Under the pieces are notes generated by a model. It made no database searches and had not been told where the DNA came from. It saw only the letters and a list, made by a program, of their open reading frames with translations. Positions 32,427 to 42,664 of a stretch of 64,000 nucleotides of DNA are shown here, in pieces. Source of the stretch: Lactuca virosa (taxonomy: Eukaryota > Streptophyta > Magnoliopsida > Asterales > Asteraceae); contig CAKMRJ010003334.1 in assembly GCA_928212115.1 (NCBI GenBank), forward strand, positions 106,490,833 to 106,554,832, in the 5' to 3' direction. How positions within the stretch are numbered: position 1 is the first letter of the stretch; each line of letters begins with the position of its first letter. A program made the position numbers and the translations under genes.

Positions 32427-33588
32427 CTTGTAACAACGTAAATTTTCAAACAAAATTTTCATTTTAAAAATCGTATACTTTTCATACATATTGTATAGAA
32501 ATCTCGTTTATTCAAATTACAAAACACAACTCCATTAATAACCCAGGATCCTCAAAACATAACTCTTTCTCTGGTGTGTACAATCAAGCCGGTGCCGTCC
32601 CGCGATCCTGAGAAACCTGAAACACATAACACATAACACGGTAAGCACAAAGCTTAGTGAGTTCCCCAAAATACCACACACAACACATAAGCCACTCAAG
32701 GCTATAACTCGGTATGACCCTCCGGTCAATGTGTCTCAGCGGGACCCTCCAGTCCCGTAGCTCGTTGGACCCTCCAGTCCGGTCTAGCTCGTTGGACCTT
32801 CCGGTCTAGTCTAAATCGTTGGACCCTCCGGTCTGGTCTACTCGAGGACCCTCTCGCCTCGTAAGTCGTTGGACCCTCCGGTCCGGCCTATATATCACAT
32901 AGCATACATATATCACAATGCACATAATCTCAAACATACACATAACACATAAGACCCTCCGGTCTACACATAGATACCACTCTAGGTAATGTATTTTGAG
33001 AAGACTCACCTGATAAGCAACAAGTAAATAACCTTGCACCCGAATCTCGAACTGGCCTCCGCCTAACACAAGGGATGCATATCATTAATTAATACTCTTT
33101 TCACAATTCAAACAAACGAAGACTATTCTTTCTCTTTCTAACTCTTTGAAGTGGATAAAAGACCATTTTACCCCTCCATGGTCCTTATTACTCATGTTGA
33201 CCAGAACCCCAGAGTCAACAGAAGTCAACACTCGAGTCAACAGTCCAAGTTTGACCCGACTCGTCGAGTGCACTCTTGCGACTCGTCTAGTCCCCTCGTA
33301 TCCTCATAAGTCTCAAAAGTCTAGCTCAACTCGTCGAGTTGACCCCCAACTCGCTGAGTTATCACTCAATCAACCCATCGGGACAAACCCTCACCGACTC
33401 GTCGAGTCAGGCTATGGACTGGGCGAGTCCCTTCGATCAGATTCCTCATTCAAATGATTTAAGGCAGATCCATCACCCCAAACACTAGATCTACCATCCT
33501 AAGGGTCAATTGTCACGTAAAGCTGCAAGCTTTACGTTTGAACATGGCAAATAAGCTGTTGATGCCAATATAACTCTAACAAGGATGA

Positions 33589-33593
33589 TTAAC
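33589..33593. repeat. TSD TTAAC, left copy (Tekay-like element)
   Basis: TTAAC before TGTCACA here and after it at 45500-45504; the empty site in the other LARD LTR has a single TTAAC. Confidence 0.95.
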
Positions 33594-36416
33594 TGTCACA
33601 CCCCAAAACCGGAACGGCGGAAATGTTCGGGGGTGGAGGATGTCATGTTCAGTATCACAACAATGCAAAGTAGTAAACAAACAACAACATTATCCATTGC
33701 ATTAATAATATAATTTCATACAAGTGTGTTCTGTCAAGTTATATAGACACCAAAAATATACATCAAAATAAAAGATGAGTCTTGAACGAGCTCCATCTTC
33801 TCAAAACCTGGCACCGGTACCTGTCTACTGGTGACCTGAGAATACAAGTTATTTTGAAAGAGTTTATCAGCTTTAAAGCTGGTGAGTTCATAACTATATT
33901 AGTGTCTGTATTTGTATGAAAGTGTTTGTAAGTCTGTAATGTATAAGTTTGAAAAGGTTTGTAAAAGTTTGTAATTGTTTGAACTCCCCTAGAAAACCCT
34001 ATGTTTCCTACTAAAAGTAGCCTTCTACCAAGGCATCTAGTGTCTGTGTGTGTGTCTCTTGTAAGAGTATGTATTTTCCCAAAATCTGACTATCATTAAA
34101 CAAAAATATAGTTTTTACATTACTGTTTATTGTGTGAATATCACAAATTGAATGTAATGGGAAAATGAAATAGTACTGTAGTGTTGTATTAAGTAACTAC
34201 TGCTGTACTAACTTTCTTAAACCAATTGTTATTTAAAGTACCATGTGATCGGCCTGTATCCTGCTACCGACTATAGAATGCGACGATGTAAGACGTCGGA
34301 AGAAATGACGTTTGGCACCCGTAGACTTGGAAGTCCCACTGTAGCGAGCATCAAGGTGTAGGATAGTCAATCCAGTATAGATCTATACACAAACTCATAC
34401 GCTCCCCACTTAAGGAGATTCTGGATACAAAACGGGCCATGACAGGTAATGCCATGCCCCCCCGTTACGTGGCTCACATAACTGTAGTAATGCTCTAGTA
34501 TATGTATGTGCTAGCTGTATTGTGTGTTCTCTCCCTGTCTAGCAGGTATGTATGTTCTCTCTGTATGGTATTGTTTGTTTCTCATCATAGTATTCTATTG
34601 TTTGTTATTGACTCATGTATGAACTGACTCATTGTATGTTTCACTGTTCTAGTAATAGTACTAGTATCTCCCTAAACTATACCTATTACAGTTTACTAGT
34701 AATGTTGTTTGAATGTATGCACATATTTGTGTATACCTTTGCTACCCAAAGGTATTGAATAGAAAGAAGTAACCTTTTATATCTATACACATATACATAA
34801 TATATAACTAGGATTCAAACGACCTTCGGACAAATAACCTGAATACCCTAAGTCCACAACCAAACAAGGAACAGGAAGTAAGGTGAGCTATCAGTCCTAA
34901 GTCCTTTCAATCCTACTTATATAACTATATCTATATAGATACACTTTTAACAGAATATAAGTTTAAAAGAGTTTAAGTAAAAGTATTTGACATGTAAAAG
35001 AGTTTGACAAAAGCATTTGGTATGTAAAAGAGTTTGTAAAACAGTTTGAAGTAAAACAGTTTGAAAAGTAAGAAATCCACTTGTTTGGTAGTTATTAATC
35101 ACATGTGATTGATATAATAACTATAATAGTTCAACTTGTATTCCCCACCATAAAAGCATTTAAAAACATTTAAAAGGTTAATTAAGGGGTATGAACTCAC
35201 CTGTAGTGAGTGGTTTGGATGTACGGATTGTATAGGATGCTAAGTGTCAAGTGAAGACTTGAACACACACAAGGATCCTAGTTAACATATAATAACACAT
35301 ATATGTATCCAATTAGTCATTAAACAACCAATTAACTAAGTTAAGACATCCTAAGACATGTAAAACACTTGATTTAAGTGCTTATAAGTGCTAAGGATTG
35401 CATCTAAGGGTTGTAGGACTTGGCTATTGAGTTTGGGGTCCAAGGGTAAACTCTTTTGGAGTTTACGATTTTGGGACCAACTCTTATTGAGTTTACAGTC
35501 GTAAACCCATGAGTTTACGGCCGTAAACTCATGGTACTTTTACCATTTTGTGTTTTGAAGCTTATAAGTTCATTAGAAGCATTCCTACTTCATGTTTAAG
35601 CCTTAGGAAGTGATTAGGGCACCATTTCACCCCTTTGTGGAGTTTACGGTCCTTGGACCATTTCTCCTTGGGTTTACAGCCGTAAACCCATATGGTTTAT
35701 GGTCTTTTTGATGTTTAAGGTCCTAATCACTTTAAGGATATGTTCTAGACTAGTATCCATGGCTTGGTAAGGGACTAGGGCACACTTTGGCCCCTTTATT
35801 AGGGTTTACGGTCCAAGAACATCTTGGACCGTAAACACCTTTGATCTTGTGTTTCCTTATGTTTTCTAGATGATTAAGAAGTGTAACAAGTCTTATAACA
35901 CACTAGGGTAAGAGTACTTACTATGTAGAAGCTTGAAAAGGTGTTAAAAGTCCAAGAACACTAGTGTGTGGTCTTGGTGTTCTTGGTGAAACTTGAAGAT
36001 CTACATATATGGAATGATTTCACGGATGGAATCATGTAAGATCACTAGATTAAGTAAGATATCAACTTTTTAGGGTAAGAAACACTTACAAAGTTGAAGA
36101 TCAAGAAGGAAAATCGGATGATACTTGAGAGGATTTGACTTCTAGACTTGAAAAGGTGAAAAAATGATTAAAATGGCTAAGTGCCATATTTATACCCTTG
36201 GGGTTTACGGCCGTAAACTCCATGTTTAGGCCGTAAACTCCAAACTCTTGGAGTTTTGGGACTTTATTGTTGCACAATAAACCCTAGGGAATCCTCTCTC
36301 CTGTTATCTCCTGAAGTACTAGGCTTTAGAACACTCAAACTGACTCTACACAGCTCAAAAGTTAGCAGAAACTGTTCTGACTTCTATTGAAGTGAATGGT
36401 TGTACAGAATACAAAT
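33594..36416 (-). repeat. 3' LTR of the Tekay-like element (left copy), start truncated
   Basis: 2823 bp. It aligns with 42665-45499 until 36416, then lacks the last 15 or so bases present there (TTTCGGGTTGTCACA). The last 13 aligned bases already differ at three sites. TTTACGGCCGTAAA-type palindromes lie at about 35463-35530, 35641-35690, 35805-35840 and 36203-36240. TATA box (minus) 36186-36194. Hairpin CAGCTTTAAAGCTG at 33868-33881. Confidence 0.92.
36186..36194 (-). promoter_or_regulatory. TATA box of the Tekay-like 3' LTR
   Basis: TATAAATAT on the minus strand, about 230 bases from the LTR start; the same site is at 45255-45263 in the 5' LTR, where it would drive the genomic RNA. Confidence 0.65.
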
Positions 36417-36419
36417 AAA

Positions 36420-39400
36420 CTAAGTAAAAAGACGAGGATATTTCAGTTTCATCTGATCCTCTCGCTCCCAAGTGAATTCAGGTCCTCGCTTGGCGTTCCA
36501 GCGAACCTTCACTATCGGGATACGGCTTTGTTTTGTTTGCTTGACCTCCCGGTCCATGATCTCTACAGGTTCTTCCACGAAGTTGAAGCTCTCGTTGATC
36601 TCGATCTCGTCGAGTGGGATTACAAGAGTCTCGTCGGACATACACTTTTTCAAGTTCGAGACGTGGAAAGTAGAATGTACGTTACTGAGTTCGCGTGGTA
36701 AGTTAAGTTTGTAAGCTACAGGGCCGATTCTGGCAAGAATCTCGAAAGGCCCTATGTACCTTGGATTTAGCTTTCCACGCTTCCCGAAGCGTATCAAGCC
36801 CTTCCAGGGTGAGACCTTCAATAGAACACGGTCGCCCACCTGGAATTCCAACGGTTTCCTTCGTTTATCAGCGTAGCTTTTCTGTCGGTCTCTAGAGGCT
36901 TTCAATCGTTCACGAATCTGAACGATCTTCTCTGTCATTTCCCGAATGATCTCCGGACCCGTGAGAGTGCTTTCAGGAACTCATCCTTTAGCTAACTGGG
37001 TATCAACCACCTCAACCCAGCATAGAGGGGATCTGCACTTTCGGCCATAGAGGGACTCGAATGGAGCAGCCTTTATGCTCGTGTGATAACTGTTGTTGTA
37101 GGAAAATTCGACAAGGGGTAAATGAGTATCCCATGCTTTCCCAAAGTCGATCACACATACTCGCAACATATCTTCCAAGGTTTGGATAGTCCTCTCACTT
37201 TGCCCGTCGGTCTGTGGATGGTAGGCTGTACTCATGTGCAGCCTAGTTCCTAGGGAACTTTGCAGCGACTGCCAGAACCTCGAAGTGAACCTACTATCTC
37301 GGTCCGAGATAATGGATATGGGAACACCGTGCAGTCGTACAATCTCCCGTATGTAAGTTCTTGTAAGCTTCTCCATCTTGTCTGTTTCTTTGATAGGCAA
37401 GAAGTATGCGGACTTGGTCAATCTGTCGACAATGACCCATATGGTATCAAGCCCACCCGTTGTCTTAGGCAACTTGGTTATGAAGTCCATAGTGATCCGC
37501 TCCCACTTCCATTCCGGTATCTCCGGCTGTTGTAGAAGACCGGAGGGTTTCTGGTATTCGACCTTGACCTTGGCGCAAGTAAGGCATTTACTCACGAAGG
37601 TAGCAATCTCTGCTTTCATGTTAGGCCACCAGTATAGCTTTTTAAGATCCAGATACATCTTATCTGAACTTGGGTGGACGGAATAACGAGTGTTGTGCGC
37701 CTTGTTCATGACCAAGTATCTGAAACCACCGAGTTTCGGGGTCCAGATCCGATCCATGAAATAATAAGCTCCGCCACCCTTGACCTCCAAGTTCTTATCC
37801 ATCCCTCTCAGGGATTCACCCGCCACGTTTTCAGGTTTCAAAGCATCGAGCTGAGCTTCGTTAATTTGCGTGGACAGGTGTGAATGGATAGTCATAGTCA
37901 AAGATTTGACTCTACGACCAGAATATTCTTTCCGACTTAGGGCGTCAGCTACTACGTTGGCTTTACCCGGATGATAACGAATTTCGCATTCGTAGTCACT
38001 GAGTAGCTCGACCCACCGTCGTTGTCTCATGTTGAGCTCCTTCTGGTCGAATATATGTTGTAGGCTTTTGTGGTCTGTAAAGATAGTGCTTTTTGTACCG
38101 TACAGGTAGTGTCTCCAGATCTTCAGAGCAAACACAACTGCTCCTAGTTCAAGATCGTGGGTAGTGTAGTTAACCTCATGTGTCTTCAGCTGTCTCGAGG
38201 CGTAGGCGATGACCTTACCTCGCTACATCAGAACACATCCGAGCCCTTGATTAGACGCATCACAATAGACAACAAAGTCTTCTATTCCTTCGGGGAGGGA
38301 TAGTATTGGTGCGGTGCACAAGGCTCGTTTGAGCGTTTGGAACGCTCTCTCCTGCTTCTCTTTCCAGTCAAAGGCCACGCCCTTCTGGGTCAGTGTTGTA
38401 AGAGGTTTCACAATTCGGGAGAAGTTCTGAATGAACCTGCGATAGTAGCTAGCGAGGCCTAGAAATTGACGAATTTCTGTAGGCGTCTTTGGTGCTGACC
38501 AGCTCTCAATGGCTTTGATTTTGGAAGGGTCCACGTGTATTCCTTCTTTGCTAACCACGTGCCCTATGAATTCGACTCTTCGGATCCAAAATTCGCATTT
38601 CGAGAACTTCGCATAGAGCTTCTCCGAACGTAATGTTTCTAAGACCTGTCGAAGATGTTGACTATGCTCCTCCTTACTACGAGAGTAGATAAGTATGTCA
38701 TCGATGAAGACGATGACGAACTGATCCAAGTAAGGACGACACACCCTATTCATTAAATCCATGAATACTGCGGGTGCGTTTGTTAATCCGAACGGCATCA
38801 CTACGAATTCGTAGTGCCCATAACGAGTTCGGAAGGCTGTCTTCGGAACATCCTCCCCTAGCACTCGTAGTTGGTGATATCCGGATCTTAAGTCGATTTT
38901 TGAAAAGAAGTTCGCCCCTTGAAGTTGGTCAAATAAATCGTCAATACGAGGTAAAGGATAACGATTTTTGACGGTCAGTTTGTTGAGCTCCCTATAGTCG
39001 ATGCACATACGAAACGATCCGTCTTTCTTCTTGACGAACAAGACTGGAGCTCCCCAGGGTAAGAAGCTTGGTCTTATAAAGCCCTTGCTGAGCAGTTCAT
39101 TAAGTTGACAGGACAGTTCTTGCATCTCTGCAGGTGCTAGACGATAGGGCGATTTGGCTACGGGAGTAGCCACTGGAACTAAGTCGATTCTGAACTCGAC
39201 TTGACGTTGCGGAGGTAATCCTGGGAGTTCTTCTGGAAAGATGTCGGGAAAGTTGCGTACTACTGGAATGTTCTGAATGTCTTTCGTTTCCTGGCTCACA
39301 TCGACCACATGAGCAAGGAATGCGCGACATTCCTTTCGCAAGAATTTCTGAGCTTGAATGCTCGAGATGATACGAAGGTTTGTGTCGGGTTTGTCGCCAT

Positions 39401-39660
39401 ATACTACTAGAGTTTCGCCAGACGACAGATTAAGGCGTACAGCCTTTCTTAACATATGATGTCGGCACGATGAAGACTCAACCAATCCATGACGATAATG
39501 ACGTCGAAACTTTTAATTGAGACGGGCATGAGGTCGATCGAGAATGAATGACTATCTAGTGTTAGGGTACACCCTATGAATATACTGCTAGTGCTCTCTG
39601 TCTTTCCATTAGCCATTTCTACAGTGAACGGTTCTTTAAGTGCTTGTGATTTTTGCTTAA
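36420..39660 (-). pseudogene. pol: Tekay-like pol: protease end, RT, RNase H, integrase, chromodomain-like tail
   Basis: Read downwards. 39660-39445 is the protease C-terminal half, open in its own frame and ending FDVIIVMDWLSLHRADIIC. A frameshift near 39442 leads to 38223-39485: RT with KKKDGSFRMCIDYRELNKLT, SKIDLRSGYHQLRV and FIDDILIYS (catalytic site near 38700), then the start of RNase H (YCDASNQGLGCVLM). TAG stops it at 38223-38225. RNase H resumes (DHKSLQHIF, HPGKANVVADALS), then integrase with its HHCC zinc region (CLTCAKVK) and DDE motifs (TMDFITKLP, SDRDSRF, HPQTDGQSERTIQ). TGA at 36981-36983. A tail FTWEREDQMKLKYPRLFT ends at TAG 36420. Both nonsense codons fit C-to-T changes on the coding strand, one at a CpG. 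Confidence 0.92.
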
Positions 39661-40031
39661 GTAAATGAGAAAAATTTTTGGTTCACGAAGCTCCTCTCCG
39701 CTCCATTATCAAACAGTATGCATGCATAAGAGTTATCGAGGAGAAACGTACCCGTGACCACTGTGGGGTCAGCAACCGCTTCCTCGTGGCCTATGGCCAG
39801 AACTCTTCCCACTCCACCAGTATTCCTTGCCTTAGGGCAGTCCCTCTTGTAGTGGCCCACCTCGCCACAACCGTAGCAAGCTTGGCCCACGCCAGCGCCG
39901 GGGGCTTGGTTGAGTGGCCTAGCAGGAGCTTTGCAGAAACGGGCGGTGTGCCCCTTCCTGTTGCAGTTCGAACACTGCATTTCCCGGCAGGCTCCAATGT
40001 GGTGGAAGTTGCACTGGTTGCACTTAGGCAA
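39657..40031 (-). pseudogene. Gag zinc-knuckle region and protease active site of the Tekay-like element
   Basis: Separated from gag by a one-base frameshift near 40028. It contains CNQCNFHHIGACR (atypical), then CSNCNRKGHTARFC and CYGCGEVGHYKRDC, both proper CCHC knuckles. The protease motif reads FDNGAERSFV (Asp at 39708-39710), where the usual catalytic motif is Asp-Ser/Thr-Gly, so Asn replaces the Ser; a single G-to-A change would explain it. It ends at a frame break near 39657. Confidence 0.88.
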
Positions 40032-40938
40032 GCTCCCCAGTGTACTGCTTTACCGGAGCAGTAGCAGTGGCAGGTGCTATCGCAGCATGAACTGCCACGA
40101 TCTGCTGCTTTTTAGCAGCCTTCTTCTTTTTCTTGTCATCCCAGAACTTCCGCTTGGAATCAATAGTTCTGGCGGGTTCTGAGATGGCCAGGGTTGTGGT
40201 TGCGGCCGGGGTACGAACCCCATGGTCTATAAGCCACTGTGCCAATCGCTTGGCACTATCGAATGTAGTGGGGTTTGAAGCCAAAACATTTCCCTGGAAT
40301 GGAGGCACCAACCCCCATATGAATCTCTCTATCTTCTTCCCCTCTATATGAACCATGTTGGGACAGAGGGCCACCAGTTCACAGAACCTGGCGGTGTAGG
40401 AGACTATGTCGGAGCCCTTCATGGTCAGGCTCCACAGTTCTTCCTCCAGTTTTTGGATTTCGCCCCTCGGGCAGTACTCCTCAATCATGAGGTCTTTCAA
40501 AGTTTCCCAGCCCATAACATTAGCCACCACAAGAGATAGTGACTTGACATGGCTATTCCACCATGTCAGGGCTTTGTCTTCAAAGGTGCAAGCGGCAAAC
40601 TTGACCTTGCTCCCTTCTGGACAGGAGTAGATTTCGAAAACCGATTCGGTCTTCTCGAACCATTGGGAGAGGGCAATGACTCCGCCAGTCCCTATAAAGG
40701 ACTTGGGCTTACAGTTAGTGAAGTCCTTATAGGAGCACTCCCTCAAGCGCACAGGAGTTTCACCAAGAGTAGATTGAATAGGGGTTCCTCCTCCAGTGGA
40801 ACCCGAAGAATGATATTGAGCCATGGTTGTAGCCACAGCCGCAGCGACAGCAACATTTAGAGCTTCCGTATCGATTTGAGGAGCAGGTGGTGTTGCTGTG
40901 ATTGGAGGATCGCGTCTTGTTGATTTACGTGGAGGCAT
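40024..40938 (-). pseudogene. gag: Gag (capsid part) of the Tekay-like element
   Basis: 304 residues from a true ATG (MPPRKSTRRDPP). The retrotransposon-gag domain is clear: FTNCKPKSFIGTGGVIALSQWF, CTFEDKALTWWNSHV, and FIWGLVPPFQGNVL. It ends prematurely (GELA, stop) at a one-base frameshift just before the zinc knuckles. N-terminal residues 1-60 are Pro/Ala/Thr-rich. Confidence 0.9.
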
Positions 40939-41322
40939 CTTTTAACTATAAGTTTACAAATATGAAGATATTGATAAGAATTTAATAGGAAAATTGATGA
41001 GAATGACTCATGGACTAACTCTCCATAGCCCAACAGCACAATTGAATAGCACGATTGAATGTAGATCTAGAACTAACAGATGATAGCATTTGGATAATAA
41101 TTTCCATGAGATTAGATATCTGTCAATAATACTGGAATTACAGATGTAATAAGTTCGGGAAAAATGACCTAGAAGTAAGCCTTACATCAACCAAGATGGG
41201 AAAATTTTGACAGAACTACGACCTAATCAAGACCTAACAGGTCTAAGATTTACAAAGATAGGAAATTAGACTAGAGTTTTTACACAAACTAGGTTATATC
41301 CAAAAGAGAAGTCGATGGGACT

Positions 41323-41952
41323 CTATCGGCGACGAGAACTACTAGAGTGAGTTCTTGACTCCGACAGAAGACGTTCTATGTCCCTCATACGCCTTTCAGA
41401 TCTTGCTTGCTGAGCTCGAAGTTCTCTGACTTCAGCTTGAGTTTCAGCAAGTTCCCTCTGCAGATCTGCATTGCGGACCTGAGTCCTTTCATGAGCAGAC
41501 TCTAGCTGGCAAATGCGGACAATGTTAACGCCAAAGTTGGCGTCAATCTCTATGACTCGGTCGATAGTCGCTCGACCTTGTTCAGTGTTCCGAGAAATCC
41601 TACGAACCATGATGGGCAGGACCCTGTCAGCTGAACCTCCCTCGGTGAGGTTGTAGAAGCTTCTGTCTCCATTTTAGGGAATGGGTTCACCCTGTTCCTG
41701 ACTCCATCTATTCAAGTTTATGGCCCACAAGGGTGTGAGTTCTTGAAATGCTGGACGAGGGTTCAGGTTTGGGTCTTGAGCAGCTGGGGGTAGGTTGTTG
41801 ACTTTTGGCTCTGAGTCAGAATCATCAGAAAAGTCTTAAGCTTCGTGATCATCCAATGGGATTGGGTGATCATCTTTTGGCTCTTCTCCAAGCCATCCAG
41901 CATTGCCTTCGTTGGGATAGTACGGGTCTCCGGGAAGATGGAATCCAGCCAT
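41323..41952 (-). pseudogene. Extra ORF upstream of gag in the Tekay-like element
   Basis: A frame from ATG at 41952 (MAGFHLPGDPYYP) runs to a stop at 41323, broken by in-frame TAA at 41836-41838 and 41674-41676; together about 209 codons. The first part is acidic and Pro-rich. The last 95 residues (41323-41610, from an internal ATG) are a strong heptad coiled coil (LQRELAETQAEVRELRAQQA) with a Ser/Arg end. It is not gag, not a known pol domain, and is separated from the gag start by 384 bases. Function unknown. Both stops are one transition away from a sense codon; whether an intact version exists is not visible here. Confidence 0.6.
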
Positions 41953-42649
41953 TATATCTATGTGAGAAAAGGGATAAAGAAATAATTAATAGACGAACTA
42001 ACTAGATAATTATAAGATGATCTTTATCAGTTACTTCAACATTTGCGTAGTGCATACCAGTCATATGTAACTAAGACAGGATAGACCTTCGAATAAGTGA
42101 CCCTAACTCTAAGCCCACAACCAAACAAGGAACATTGAAGTAAAGCAAAGATCACAGATTCTAAGTCTATGACATCCCAGTTACATATAACCTTAATGTA
42201 TCCACCCCGCAACTATTGACATACTAATAAAGACCTTTTTAGTTCTCAGATAAGTAATTAATAGTGACACAAAATACTCCTATAGTATTTTAAGTTTATG
42301 TTCTGTTCTACTGTTCTCATTGTAGTAGTGTTGGTAAGTTTTTAGACTTGTTGCAACCTCACAACCACACTTAGGCACATGCTAGTCACTCCTCGGATAA
42401 TATAGTTGATCAGGCTATATCTTCCTAGGGTTGACCATATGTCTCTAAGTCTACTTGTGCTGCCCAACAATCGTAATACTTTTGTTCTGTCCTAGTGACA
42501 CTGATTTTAGTATGAATGCAGACATGTATACTTAGTTAAATATTTTATTATTTAAAAGTATAAACTCTTTATCAGAGTATTTTAATCCCGCTGTGTTTAT
42601 AGTTCGTATATCTTTTATGGGTTGATACACTCGATTCACTATAAACAAT
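41953..42649 (-). other. 5' leader of the Tekay-like element
   Basis: About 700 bases without coding sequence. The segment 42085-42190 resembles an LTR segment (34820-34930 and 43890-44000): both share CCACAACCAAACAAGGAACA followed by a similar block. This suggests an old partial duplication of LTR sequence into the leader. Confidence 0.5.
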
Positions 42650-42661
42650 GCTCTGATACCA
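42650..42661 (-). other. Primer binding site (iMet) of the Tekay-like element
   Basis: TGGTATCAGAGC on the minus strand, three bases from the 5' LTR end; a perfect match. Confidence 0.93.
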
Positions 42662-42664
42662 ATC

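Noticed and set aside
36396..40860. Plus-strand ORFs across the Tekay-like element
   Set aside because: Antisense to clear gag and pol motifs on the minus strand.
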